NCBI GenBank assembly: GCA_023101885.1 | Contig: JALPQD010000293.1 | Coordinates: 1,841,861 to 1,905,860 of the forward strand | Length of the DNA stretch: 64,000 bases | Source: Typhlomys cinereus | Lineage: Eukaryota; Chordata; Mammalia; Rodentia; Platacanthomyidae | Direction: 5' to 3' | Part shown: one piece after another, positions 1 to 11,581 of the stretch | Layout: the number at the start of each line of letters is the position of its first letter | How positions within the stretch are numbered: position 1 is the first letter of the stretch | Position numbers and translations under genes: made by a program | Notes under the pieces: generated by a model | Databases searched by the model: none | What the model was told of the DNA's origin: nothing | What the model saw: the letters and a program-made list of their open reading frames with translations, nothing else

Positions 1-213
1 GACTTGGCATATAGACAAAGAGAACTATTTCCAAAACAGCTAGATAAGTAGGGCCAGTCATGTTATAATACTACACCATTGTCAGGGAGACCTAGAGACA
101 TCAGAAAGTTATTTTGAGTTGTATCTCAAAAGGATAATAATAGTAGTGTTTCTCTGGGAAGAATGTTGTTTTCTTAATCATATTTTCCTGAATAATTATA
201 TGTACATATGTAT

Positions 214-445
214 TTCTTTTATTATTCTTTGACAGTTTCATGCATTAAAAACAATGAATTTAAGTCATTTTGATCAAAATGGAAACCTTCCTCCACTTCA
301 GATCACAGTGACTGAAGGGGTGAATGAGCACCCATTCTGTCTTGCATACTATTGGCTCATCTCTGCCTCTTCTGATTTTCTTCTTGTCCTCTCTGTTTCC
401 ACTTCAGTTCCTCCTTCCTTCCCGTAGGAGGGATGGGTGGGATGT
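214..445 (-). repeat. Decayed L1 3' end (old subfamily)
   Basis: The segment has a T-rich start followed by a motif around 'ctttgacagtttcatgcatt' and then pyrimidine-rich sequence. The same layout recurs at about 22830 and 58050, where it looks like the reverse complement of an old L1 3' untranslated end. No TSD was found. It runs directly into the polypyrimidine tract, which may have grown from the pyrimidine-rich L1 3' UTR strand. The assignment is by resemblance only. Confidence 0.4.
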
Positions 446-474
446 GCTTGGGGGAGGCCTGGATCGGCTTCCTT

Positions 475-875
475 TCTTTTCTCTGGCTGTTTGCTTTCTC
501 TCTTATTTCTTTTTTTTTCTCTCTTCTTTTTCTTTTCTTTCTTTCTTTCTTCCTTCCTCTCTCCTCCCTCCCTCTTTCTTTTTTTCTTTTTCTTTTTTCT
601 CTTTTTCTTTTCTTTCGTTCTTTCTTTCTTTCTTTTCTTCTTTCTTTCTTTCTTCTTTCTTTCTTTCTTTCTCTTCTTTCTTCTTTCTTTCTTTCTTTCT
701 TTCTTTCTTCTTTCTTTCTTTCTTCTTTCTTTCTTTCTTTCTTTCTTCTTCTTCTCTTCTTTCTTCGTTCTCTTTCTTTCTTTCTTTCTTTCTTCTTTCT
801 TTCTTCTTCTTCCTTCCTTCCTCTTCCTTCCTCTCTCTCTCTTTTCTTTCTCTCTCTCTCTCTTTCTTTCTTTCT

Positions 876-908
<33 letters not shown>

Positions 909-1020
909 TTTCCTTCTTTCCTTCTTTCTTTCTTTCCACTATTTCATTCTATCATTTTCCTTTTCTCTCTCCTCCTTCCTTTCCTTTCTTTTTTTCCTTC
1001 TTTCTCTTTTTGTCTACCTT
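475..1020. repeat. Long polypyrimidine tract (CTTT/CTT-type)
   Basis: About 540 bases are nearly pure C and T on the plus strand, built from interrupted CTTT, CTT, CCTT and CT units. The tract makes long apparent open frames on both strands (Ser/Phe/Leu-rich on plus, Lys/Arg/Glu-rich on minus); these are artefacts of a repeat with no purine-pyrimidine mixing, not genes. Strand-asymmetric tracts of this length can form triplex DNA and are unstable in length. Confidence 0.95.
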
Positions 1021-1069
1021 CCTTTGCTGTCCATTTCTTATTCATTCATTCTTTTGTACATTTATGAAT

Positions 1070-1212
1070 TTTCTTGGGACAAGATCTTAATATGTAGCCT
1101 ATCTAGCCTGAAACTTGATTATTAGATCAGGCTAATCCCAAGCTTGGGGTAATTCTCTTGTCTCTGCTTATAGAATGCTGGCATTACAGATATTTGCCAA
1201 CGTGCCTGACTA
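1070..1212 (-). repeat. B1-like (7SL-derived) SINE fragment
   Basis: Read on the minus strand, the segment starts GTCAGGCACGTTGGCAAATA, continues with a TGTAATGCCAGC-like stretch, and later has the equivalent of the B1 'agcctgatctaataatcaag' and 'ctacatattaagatcttgtc' parts. This order matches the B1/Alu left-monomer layout. It is diverged, and no clean TSD or A-tail was seen. Confidence 0.6.
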
Positions 1213-2103
1213 CATCTGGTCTCTTTATTAGGGCCCTTATTCTGTTTATAAGAGTTACACCATCATTATCTAATTACCTACAAAGTGTGTGTCTTCAAGT
1301 ACAGTGCCATTGGGATTAGGATTTTAACCTATACATTTTCAGGTGGCACAGTAAATCCACTGAAAAGAGGAAAAGAAAAATTAAATCAGTGATACATTTT
1401 TAGTTTCAAAAATGATAATAGTTAACGTAAGTAAAAAATAAAATGATTTGTTATACAATAATTAATCTTCCCAAGAGCTCAAGTTTCTTACATTATTATA
1501 CAATAAGCAATAGATGAACTTACTTCTGTTTTCCTCTTGGCACCACAAATGCAATGTAAAGACATATCTTTTTTTTGTATCTTATTTTTAAAGCATAATA
1601 TAATATGCAGTTAATAGGATAGACATACAGAATAGACAAAATATTCACTGTGATAAGAGACAATTAGGAAAAATAGAGAAAAAAGAATAATTGAAAGAAG
1701 ACAGTTATTTTCTTAGCATTTTGAATGCTACTACAGTGTTTGCATAAACTTAAGCAGAATGTCTTAAATAACGTCTAGGCATATTAAGTTTAATATTCTA
1801 TAAATGTATACATCTGACCAGAGAGACTAGACCTGCAATTTAGTATATGGGATAATTTTAATTATAAAAGAGACTTTTTAATTATTTGGTAATTTCATAT
1901 ATACATTCAAATGCTTCCCATTCCTTCAGCCAGCATTAGCTCTCAATAGTTCCCTAGGAAGGGATGGTGTCCTTTTTGATGACGAAGTCTTGATTGGCTT
2001 AGTATCACATAGATCTCATGGAAATAAATGCAGCTTCATGGATGCAACAGACCTATCATGTCAGAAAACACTGGTAACATATTTCCCTTTCCTCTAATTC
2101 TTA
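1213..2103. other. AT-rich stretch, nothing recognised
   Basis: I see no open frame, repeat family or RNA gene that can be supported. The sequence is AT-rich with short A and T runs. Confidence 0.6.
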
Positions 2104-2109
2104 CGTACC

Positions 2110-2702
2110 TGTCCCGGGCCACAAACTAGTGTAAACCCAGACTTACTTACGTGCAGGAAACAGAAGTGGGAGCGGTAGGAATTGATCAGGCATTGGGTCA
2201 GAGGGAGCCTAGGATGTCCATCATCCAAGCCAACTTTATTGTAACATACATGAGTATTTATAGGAAAACAATCAAGGAGCAGGGTCAAATTCAGGAAAAC
2301 ATCAAAGAAGAGCAGGACCAAATTCTTTACAGGATTATGTAAAACGTATACAACCAGTTAACAAAGAAAAGTCAGGAGCAGCATCTACTTCCTTTGGGAT
2401 CAGACATAATGTAAGCAGGCTTGGCACTTTGTTGCTAGAAGAAAATGTATGCCTCAAAACAGTTACCTGGTCCATGCATTAGCATATCTCAGATAAGCAG
2501 GAAAGAACTGTTGGGGGAGGAACAGCCCAGCAAGTTTCTAAGAGAAACAAAAGTGATCCAAGAACAGATTCAAGGGAAGGAGTTAGGCCTGCCATTGTCT
2601 TGCAGACAAGAGACTAGCTCAGCTCCCTAGGGAAGGAGTACCTGGTGACAGCCTGTTTCAGATGCTAATGTATCATCCAAAGAGCAGGCTTTGGGCCTGA
2701 CA
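2110..2702 (-). mobile_element. Solo LTR of an endogenous retrovirus (class II-like)
   Basis: The 593-bp unit has inverted ends (plus-strand TGTCCCGGGCC at the left, GGGCCTGACA at the right), i.e. TG...CA termini. On the minus strand it carries a perfect TATAAATA at 2262-2255 followed about 20 bases downstream by AATAAA at 2240-2235, an order expected of an LTR promoter and polyadenylation signal. Flanks CGTACC (2104-2109) and AATACC (2703-2708) match at four of six positions, which fits a decayed 6-bp target duplication. No internal retroviral sequence adjoins it, so it looks like an LTR-LTR recombination product. Family unknown. Confidence 0.65.
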
Positions 2703-2708
2703 AATACC

Positions 2709-5700
2709 TATTGACTTTTTTTAAAAAATAATATTCCCCAAGCCGATGGGGCATCTTGGTATATATGTCCATTCCTATTCTCTGCACTTTGATCATCTGT
2801 GATTCTCTTATTAAATACTTTTTATTACAAATGAAATTTCTCAGTCAAAGGTTGAGAGTTGCACTGATCTATGGGTATACAGATAGATATTTAGAAGGCA
2901 ATTTGGTATAACTCTATGTAGTTACTCAATAGTTCTTTTTGTATTGCATTGTAATTACAACATGTGATCAGCATGATGGATTAGATGTATCTGGGCTACA
3001 TAAAGATTTGGACCATTGGAATTGGCAGCTTACTTAGGTATTCATATACTTATTCATTTCTGATCCAGGATACTCCACTTCTATCTAAATTATATATCTG
3101 AATCTGTCTGTATTTATGACTAGGTTCAGAATTACTTGGCTCAGCTTTACAACTCTGAATATTTTTTATTCATATGATCCAAATTTCTAAATCACATGGA
3201 CCATGATAGATCCTCTGTCTTTACCTGTGGTCATGTAGATAAATACCTGTATAATCCTTTCATTACACACCAAGATGCTAGTAGTGATTATTTATATTAA
3301 TTTCACATAGCACAAGTACATCTAAAGTGTATCAAAGTTAGCCACAGTTATTAGCTGTGGTATTAGCAGAGATGGTATCATCCTAGCATGAATCTGTTGC
3401 TGCAACCTTTCTTTCTTTATATAATACTCAAAGTTGACAGCTATTTCTGACTTTCAAAATAAGAGGTTGGAGAAAAGTTCTCAAGTGTAGCATACATCAT
3501 CTCCATCAACTCTGACGAAGCCTAACAGATGATCTGATCTCTTCCCTGCCACTGGAACTGTGAGTGAAATAAGCTGCCATTTATAATGTAGTGGGTGTCC
3601 CAGCATATTAGACTCTGACAGTATTGAGACCTTCACTGATGAGTCAGATCCCCTTATGGAGCTCATATGTGTTATCAAGGCTTACATCACAGTCATCATA
3701 TGACTTGGTTAACATAATGTATCCATATGGTAGATTGATATGCCTTTCTGCAAAATATCTAGATAATGCAGTCTTTTGAAGAACATTTTGAGAGAGTAAA
3801 GCCTAAGAACTAGAAGTATATATATGAAATGCCTTTCTGATACGACTGGGAGGAACTTATAGCACTAACTTTGATAAGGTTGGAAACATGTATGCTAATC
3901 ATATTATGAACAATCTAATACTCCTCAAGTTTGTATGCATATGCTTTAGCAATTATGACATCATGATTGCAACTGTTCCTAGTGTCTCATTGGCTTTAAA
4001 TAGATATATTATTCATATGATCCAAATTTCTAAATCACATGGGCATATTATGAAAATGTGACTTCTGCATGCCCTTCTAGGAGTGTGATTTTTTTTTGAT
4101 TTTTGCTTTTGTTGAGAATTAGAAGAAAATTATTAAAGGCCTTCACTTGGTCTTGCTGTCTTTAGTAAATTCTTTTTCTAGAGCAAGAAGCCAATGTGAA
4201 TGTCTTATCAGCTCCCAAATCATGTACATTCCAATTACATGCATTGGTATCATAGCAAAGGATACTGGAGCTACTAAGTCCAGTGTGATTTGGGCCTCAA
4301 GTTAGACTCTATTATCCCTCCTCTATATGCTTTTTTCATTGTAAGGAGATGTCTACAGTGTTGTCTTAGGCTCCCAGATACTAATATCAACTCAGATTTT
4401 GTGTTCAATGATACTTAAAGCATCTAGCCATCCATTTACTACTCATGAATATTTGAGGAAAAGTTGATAGGATTTTTTGGAAAGAAGCAAATCTGATACG
4501 CATTCTCTGTCATGTTTATCCACATTCTTCCTCAGATACCATTGCCCTTTGGCATTGGTCAGTGGTTTTTAGATCCAAAAACTCATGTATGAAAACTGGA
4601 AAAGAGATCTCAACTTTATTATAGCATTTTCCTTCAGCTTCTTGATTGTTATGCATTAAATTTATTTGGTTGACAAAGATGGACCTCCCTTCTTGCCGAC
4701 CTTTCCTGTTCTTATGAATGTAGTATTACATTGCATATTTACATGGCTCTTTGCAAGAGCTGCCCTTCTGACCTACTTTCTGAAGTATTGTTCAAAACAA
4801 TAATTTTAATCTCTTGCCACCAATTGTTAAGTACAATCAAATGGCTTGAATTTTCTGAAATACGGTAATTCTTATTTTTATTAGAAAGCTATGTTTGTGA
4901 GCACATCATCTATTTTGACCTTTGTTTATAAGAGACAGCCTTCACTGACCTTCATGCGATTGTCAGTGCTTCTTTTCAGCCTCATGTTCTTATGGCTTTG
5001 ATGAACAAAGCACCTTTATTACCCTATCTCAGGACAATTATTTAGAAGATTTATTTTTGGCATTATATTTTGTATTCTTTCTATTATGAACAGTTCTTTA
5101 AGGGTTTCGATTCTTTCTCTCTTGCTTGTAACATATTCTTCACATTTTTAATCTCACTTAATGAGAATCATTAATTTTCATGAATGTGCTAGAACCAATT
5201 ATAGCAAGATATTAGGACTATCTTTCAAGGCCTTTTACAGTTTAGTGCTGCTATGTTAATACAATTTTTCTCACCCCAATTTCTGTTTCTTATTCTTATC
5301 CTCTATGCTTAGCATCTAGTTTTATTTATTTTCTACTTTTTTTCTGGTATGCAGCTCTAATGTCTATTCACCAGTTAGTGTCTTCTCTCTCCTATGTTTT
5401 CTTTGGGTTCTGGGTGTGGATCTATAACGTGACTCTGGTTATTTTTTTTTCTGAGCAGGAAGAACAGATTGTATTAGCAAAAAAAGGAGGTATATATTCT
5501 GACAAAGTAGATGCTTCTGTATTGTTCTTAAGAATTAGGGAATGTTCTTGCATTTTTACAAGTAAAAATAAACTACTGTTATAGCCCCAGAGGTTCTGGG
5601 GGTGAATTATCCTGTGCACTAACTCAAGTGTTAGCATTTGTTCTGTTCCTCCTTAATCTAGTGCTTAACTTTAGCACAGTGACAAGACATCCTTTATCAT

Positions 5701-6640
5701 TCAAGCTTTTCTGGAGTTCTGCTATACTTCTAATTACATCCAGGAAATCACTCTCAGACATTCTTCCCTGTAGGACCAGAGACCTATCTTTCTGAGAGCT
5801 GCAATAATTCTCTCGAGGGTTCTAGTGCTTTTCTCCAGTGCATCAGAAATTCCATAGCATGGATGTCTACTGTCTTCCCCAAAGGTTCTCTAATACTATT
5901 GGCATCAAACGTTTGAGTACATGTCCGTTTGCTCATAGCCTATTTTAACTGACTACTGTTGATTTTTGTAACGTTGCATGGGAAATTCCTGGTTCGTCAC
6001 TTAACATCAGTGATGGTGTTCTTGTGCCATGGTCAGGCGGTGATCCGGATTTAGATGTCCATGCTTCCCTGGAGTACTTCTGGTATCAACAACCATGGAG
6101 TCGGATTCCCTAGAAGACAGTTTGAGAGGTCCTAAACTTTGTGTGCAGAGGGTTGTTGATGTGATTGTGGAGCAGAGCCTCTGCTAGATGCAGAGTATTC
6201 AGCCAAGAGTTAATGAATAGGAAGTCCCCCGTGAGCCCACGGTGACTCTGGGGCTGGAAGGACTCAAAATCTATGCCACAGCCAGTTATTGTAGAAGAAT
6301 GGCAACTTTACTGAGTCAGTTTTCTTCGAGCAATGTTTAGGTAAATAGTACTATTGTGAATTTGAGGTTTCAAAGAAGAAGGTGAAAGAAAAATCACTGG
6401 GAAGACAGTTGCACTTCTCTTTATTAGAACAAGGGTCATTCTGTCGGATTTAGATCATGAAAGTAAAATGCAAAGCTGAATTTACTTACAGCTGTAGCTG
6501 ATAGCATGCATAATGTAAAATATTTTATTAAATGCATTTGTGAACGAGAGATGTTGCAAAGTTGTAAACCACTTGTGTCCTTGAAATTGCAAAAAACAAA
6601 ACTCAGGTCAAGGTAAATTATATTGTGTTCACACAGGAAA
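2709..6640. other. Unassigned old sequence
   Basis: Nearly 4 kb lacks recognised genes. Parts read like decayed retroelement interior on the minus strand: around 3480-3680 a 65-codon open stretch looks protein-like, and 5930-6420 is more GC-rich than its surroundings. I could not tie either to a named family. A 33-bp exact repeat pair lies at 3167-3199 and 4010-4042. No splice-bounded exon is supported. Confidence 0.35.
3167..4042 (+). repeat. 33-bp exact direct repeat pair (3167-3199 and 4010-4042)
   Basis: The same 33 bases occur twice in direct orientation 843 bp apart, both beginning 'tattcatatgatcc' and ending 'atcacatgg'. Sequence on either side differs. No other part of the 843-bp interval is visibly duplicated. 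Confidence 0.8.
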
Positions 6641-7424
6641 TAAAAACTAATGTGATTATGTCATTTTTTTCTTTTGTACCACAGTCTGTACTACAGAGTA
6701 AAATGTTACGTCTTGAAGATTGCGTTTAATGAAGTAATTCTGGTACACAAGGACAAAAGAGAAAGGAAATTCAATCTTAAAACAGTAACAAGAGTCAACA
6801 TAGGTCATAAAGGTAATGGGAGTTGGAAGGTGTGGGGATACTATTTTAATGGCCATACAGTTGTGTGCCTGGGTACAGATGGTCAGAAGCTGTTTTTGAT
6901 ACACAATTACAGTACAGAATTTTGATAGAGAATTGGAAAAACCTCTGCAAGATCTTTGAAACTGGATAGCTTCTAAAACTTGTTCTTATGTCACAAGATC
7001 TTGGGCAAATATTGCTGTTTATGAACTGAAGTAAATTCAAGCAGGAAACTTTGCCATTTTCTTTGTGATTGCACAGCAGTAATTTCAGGACTGTTTTCCT
7101 TGGGAATCTGGGTGGTAATTACTAAAACTCCAAAGCTAATTATGTTGTTATGCTACTGGGACTATAGTTATGGCTGAGAAGCCTTTTCCATTAGCAGGTC
7201 CATTTGTAGGCATTGTAGTTGTACTCTCACCCTAAACCTTTCTTCTCCTTCTTTTCCCCTCCCCCCTGCATAAAGAAGTACTAATTCAATTGAGATATCC
7301 CTTTGCAGGGGAAGAATTTGTTTTAAAACAAATTCTTTAGAACAGAATAGAAAATGCTTTTTAAAGGAACAATCATGTCATGTCTATAGTGTTGGAGAGA
7401 TTCTGGAAATACAAAGATACTTTA
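6641..7424. other. No feature recognised
   Basis: Overlapping short open stretches occur on both strands between 6656 and 6925 but show no known domain, no start context and no support as exons. A short CT-rich patch lies near 7235-7265. Confidence 0.5.
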
Positions 7425-7770
7425 ATTATTTAATTTTTTGCATGTGTAAGTGTGTGTTTGCATATTCACATATATGTGCATGCACGTGTGAACATGTTGA
7501 AGTATGAATGTTCCCTGTCTTCCCTGACTTTCTCCATTTTATTGATTGAAGCATGACTCTCAATTGATCAGAGCTTGTCACCTGTCTAGACTGTCCAGTC
7601 AGCTTGTCTTGGGGATACCTTGTCTCTTTCTTCCAAGTGTGTGATTACATGGGTAAACACACGTGCTTAACTTTTAGTATGGTTCTGAGGAGCCAAACTC
7701 AGATCTCCCTATTTTTGTGGCAGGCACTTTATCTGCTGGTCTATCCACTTCCAACTCTACAGTCTTTTTT
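7425..7770 (-). repeat. Old tRNA-derived SINE (B3-like)
   Basis: Read on the minus strand, the right end gives a degenerate tRNA-like head, including a reverse complement of 'caaactcagatct' (B-box region), and the left end has TG-rich tail sequence from about 7440 to 7500. It is strongly diverged. A T18 run at about 7767-7784 separates it from the next SINE. Confidence 0.5.
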
Positions 7771-7796
7771 TTTTTTTTTTTTATTTAAATAGGAAC

Positions 7797-8033
7797 CTGA
7801 GGCTAGAGAGATGGCTCAGAGATTAAGACTCTACCTTGCAAGAAGGTCCTGAGTTTGAATTCCAGGTCTCATGTAAAAACACCAGGTGGCCTGCATTTCC
7901 AGCGCTAGTGGATGGAGCCTGGGAAATTCCAGAGCAAAGCAAGAAGGAAATAAGTTCCAAGTCAACTGTCAACATAAGACAGTTGATACAATTGTCTGAC
8001 CAAGTATGTGTATGTGAGTGAGTATGGTATGTA

Positions 8034-8084
<51 letters not shown>

Positions 8085-8100
8085 TTTGCATGTGTTTGAA
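7797..8100 (+). repeat. tRNA-derived SINE (older B2-like type) with (TG)n tail
   Basis: The head 'gctagagagatggctcag' followed by 'ttaagactctaccttgca' and 'ggtcctgagtttgaattcc' carries recognisable pol III A and B boxes. The body shares 'gcctgggaaattccagagc' with other copies in this window. It ends in a (TG)n run of about 45 bases at 8035-8078. The TG orientation is opposite to the CA tail of other plus-strand copies, so the tail may have been replaced or be an adjoining microsatellite. Confidence 0.75.
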
Positions 8101-9245
8101 GCCTTCCATCTCACCGTACACTTAACAGTTTTTAGAAGCAGTTTCCTACTCACACAGGGTTTCAGATACTGGCTCTGTATAACAGTTTGCTTGTAATTAT
8201 TTAACATGACATTCTTAGTCTACTCCAGGGTGCCCTTGCTTTGTGACCTTGAGCAAGGTTCTTGATGTTGCAGTCTTCTTTGTTTCACACTTGGAATAGA
8301 GCATCATGCTTTCAATGGCAACAATACAATATTTCTAAAATTTCAGAATTTCTGACAATGCCATAATACTTGAGATATTTATAATTGAGATATTAATAAA
8401 TAGTAGAAGCAAAATTGTAAGCAAAGTCGGCCCAAGCTTCTTGTAAGCAATGATTTAGAAATCTAGACTGTAGCTGTCCTTCAAAGTGTGTAAGCTACAA
8501 ATATGCTTCCAGGAATTCAAGATGTTTTCCTATAGAACATCACCAGTATCTCAATTTTATGTGAACTACTTCATGTTTTAATATTCACTTCTAATATCTT
8601 TGAATTTTATTTGCTTTGCCTGAGCATTGAGGACAAGGTTGTGAAGAACAAAATAAGCAAAGTAACTCTTATGTGTGAAAAGTACTTAAAACACTGTAAT
8701 CTCCACATATAATGCAACAGTAAACCTAAATATTACAGTAGCTCAAAATCTTTTTTTAAATTCAAGATAGACTATAATTTGAATACCAGATTTTTTTCTT
8801 TCTTTGCCCATTTACCACTTTTAAAGGAGTAGACGGCAGCACTAAGCACTCGTCTGAATCAATAGTGGAACTGGAAAATCTTTTTTATGTTGCAAAATGA
8901 AATCATAGAGATGATGAAATGCACTCACTTCACATAGCCTTTATGATATTATGATATAGAATGGCCATTTCTGTGAGAAAATGATTTTGTTTTTGCAACT
9001 AGTAGGACCCTAATGACTTGTAGATGGCTTAATTAACTCAATCAAGAATATTTGATATTATTAGCTAGATCCTAAAGACATTATTAGGGCCTGAATAAGT
9101 CAGAATTTGAAATATACTCACTAGAATGGTGATATTAGTATTTATGATATTTATATGTCTGATCAGCAAAGCAGGGATGATTAGAGTTCTTTTATGCATT
9201 GGAAAGAGATTAAATTATTAAAAGAAATAAATGATCAAAGGCCAG
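8101..9245. other. No feature recognised
   Basis: AT-rich sequence with no supported gene or repeat family. Confidence 0.55.
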
Positions 9246-9246
9246 C

Positions 9247-9690
9247 TTTTTTTTTTTTTTTTTTTTTTTGCCTCATGTTGCCAATGAATCCATGACCAAA
9301 GAATTTAGGAGAAGAAGGGATTTTTATTCTTTCTTAGGATTCTTGGTTAAAATTCTTAGGCTAGCTTGGTGGGGAGGGTTAATATAAACACCAGGAGCCC
9401 AGGAAACTGGCTATAGTATATGTACAGGAATTACTGAAAGACAGGCAAACTTCACAAACCAAAGGTTGCCAGAGAATGCTACAGTATACCAAACATATTG
9501 AGCCGTCTTCCTCCATCTTAACCGCCTGTTCAGTGAACATCTCATGTGCTAAGGGCTTGGTCTTCCCACATCAATCATCTTCCTGCATGCTTGCTCAGGG
9601 CTAACCTCAGCTAATAATTCTTCACAGCTGTGCTTAGTTGTCAAGTTGATAAGCACTACTAATGAGCATAGCCAGAGATCTGAGTACTGG
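9247..9690 (-). mobile_element. MaLR-type LTR fragment
   Basis: Near the right end the segment reads 'ttgtcaagttgataagcac', the reverse complement of the GTCAACTTGAC motif found near the start of MaLR LTRs elsewhere in this window. At the left end a T23 run adjoins sequence containing the reverse complement of an AATAAA-like signal ('tttttattc', about 9320). Length fits an LTR of about 400 bp. No TSD was resolved. Confidence 0.45.
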
Positions 9691-10038
9691 GTGTATGTGG
9701 TTGACTGACTTTCAAGTTCAGTGTTCATTGAACATTCATTATATTGAAAACACTTGGATGAATGCTCTTAGCATATCCATGACAAGCTTCAGTAGACGAT
9801 ATCCAATATGTAAGACCCAGAGATACAAATGGTGAAAACTTTAAAATAATTTGTAGCATTTTTAATTCTGCTTTATAAAACTCAATCTGTAAAGCTGTAG
9901 TTTCTTTCTTTGACATATATGTCTAGCAATGTATAATTGTAATTCAGATTACTCTGAAATTTTAACTATTGATAATTATGCTATTCATAATCATGAAATC
10001 ATTTCCATGACCTCTTAAGTTCATTAGGGAAAATGACA

Positions 10039-10144
10039 AAGGCAACTTTATTGCCCAGTGATTTTGTTCATTTTTTGCTTTGCTTTGGACTAAGGCAACT
10101 TTATTGCCCAGTGATTTTGTTCATTGTTTGCTTTGCTTTGGACA
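10039..10144 (+). repeat. 53-bp tandem duplication, two copies
   Basis: Units 10039-10091 and 10092-10144 both start 'aaggcaactttattgcccag' and end 'gctttgctttggac'. By eye they differ at one interior position plus the trailing base. The near identity points to a recent slippage or replication-based duplication. Confidence 0.9.
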
Positions 10145-10310
10145 CTAGTTTTAATTTCAATATAATGGTTATAGAGATATAAAAAAACTAAAAGTATTAT
10201 GACTTGGGAAACGTCATCAATAATTACAAAAATCAGTTCCAGTCTTTAAAGTAAGATACAAATTTTTTTGCTAGTATTTAAAATCCATGTTTAAAATACC
10301 AAGCAAATAG

Positions 10311-10360
10311 TTCTAACTTGTGAAATGACACATTGTTCTAACTTATGAAATGACTTATTG
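10311..10360 (+). repeat. 25-bp tandem duplication, two copies
   Basis: Units 10311-10335 and 10336-10360 each begin 'ttctaactt' and end 'attg', with a few internal differences. Confidence 0.85.
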
Positions 10361-10600
10361 AATATGAAGGTTTTTGAGGGTATAAACACTGAATTAGGAC
10401 TCTGTTGGTCTATGTTAAAGTCCAATGAGTTCTTCTCCAACCATAGTAGCACTTCTATTCATCCAATTCAGTAAACTTCGTTTAAATTAGTTGAGTTTAA
10501 CCTTTACAAGACCAGATGGATCTTAGTTTCCCTTTTGATACTGGAATTCTTTGCTTGGTTACTCTTCATTTACCCATTTGCCTTTATCATTTGACTGCAT

Positions 10601-11581
10601 TTCTTTACTTCTTTTTTTTTTATTTCCACTCATACAAAATTAACAGGTACACTGGTCCCCTCCCTCCCTCCAACTCCCCACCTCCCATGCCCGGAGCATC
10701 CTTTAATGTGCATGCCAAACTCTCCTCTGGGTCCTCCTCTCCAATGAGGTGCAAGGAACTAGTGGCATTTCCCAGAACCCTTTCCTGTGTTCCCTTTAAG
10801 CATGGGAACACTACTGTGGCTGTCAATCCCTTGCTGCCAAGGATCCTAGTACCTTTAGCAAACACTAGACTTTGTGGGGTCAATAGTGTGTTGGACATTG
10901 CGAAGGGCATGCAAAGTCCAATTATGATTGCTTCGGTCCTAACTTGTGTGGGTTATCTTGCATATCATTACTCCTCCCATCCTTGTGTTCTTACCAGTTC
11001 CCTCCCTCCCCCCTCCTCCCCTCCCCTTCCCCCAGTGCCTCCCCCCCAATTCCCAGAGAGTCCTTTATTGTGTACGCCTAACTCTCCACTGGGTCCTCCT
11101 CTCCGATGACATATAAGGACCCAGTGGCATTTCCATAAGCCCTTTCTCTTGTTCCCCTTAAGCATAAGATCACTACTATGGCTGTCAATCCCTTGCCTCA
11201 GGGGTCTCGGTGCCCTTAACAGATGCTAGACTTTATGAGGGCAACAGTGCGCTGGACATTGCGCAGGGCATGCAAAGTCCCATTATGATTGCTTTGGCCC
11301 CAACTATTGTTGAGAATCTTGCAAATCGTTGCTCCTCCCATCCTTTTGCTCTTACAATCTTACCGCCCCCTCTTCCGCAAATTTCCCTGAGCTTCAGGAT
11401 AGGGAGAGATTAGGCTGGCTTAGTTCCAGGTGGTTGATTTAGAGTCTCTGATGTTCTGGATTATGGTTTGTTGATTTATTTTTTTCAGTTTTGCTGCTCC
11501 TGCAATGCCCTTCACTCCATCCTGATGGGTATTGGATGTCACCCCCTGGACAGAGATAAAAAACAGTTCTTTACTTCTTTT
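10601..11581 (-). mobile_element. 5'-truncated L1 insertion with two 3' UTRs in series
   Basis: A perfect 15-bp TSD (TTCTTTACTTCTTTT) at 10601-10615 and 11567-11581 brackets one insertion. Read on the minus strand it has a B-type L1 3' UTR (11566 to 10994) down to its guanine-rich tract and 'ggaactggtaa', then directly a second, A-type 3' UTR segment (10993 to 10616) with its own terminal sequence, AATAAA-like end and A-run. The junction lies at 'ctggtaagaacac', where both L1 types share GTAAG or GTAA. One TSD around both halves means they arrived together. The element has no ORF2 sequence. Confidence 0.85.

Noticed and set aside
324..1125. Several overlapping open frames of about 200-250 codons on both strands, rich in Ser/Phe/Leu or Lys/Arg/Glu
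   Set aside because: They are translations of the polypyrimidine tract, which lacks stop codons in all frames on composition alone.
6656..7040. Overlapping frames on both strands that read as mildly protein-like
   Set aside because: Short, no domain, stops close by, and no repeat or gene family recognised.
10516..11109. A 197-codon plus-strand frame with a proline-rich end
   Set aside because: Most of it lies in L1 3' UTR antisense sequence; similar frames appear at every L1 3' end in the window.
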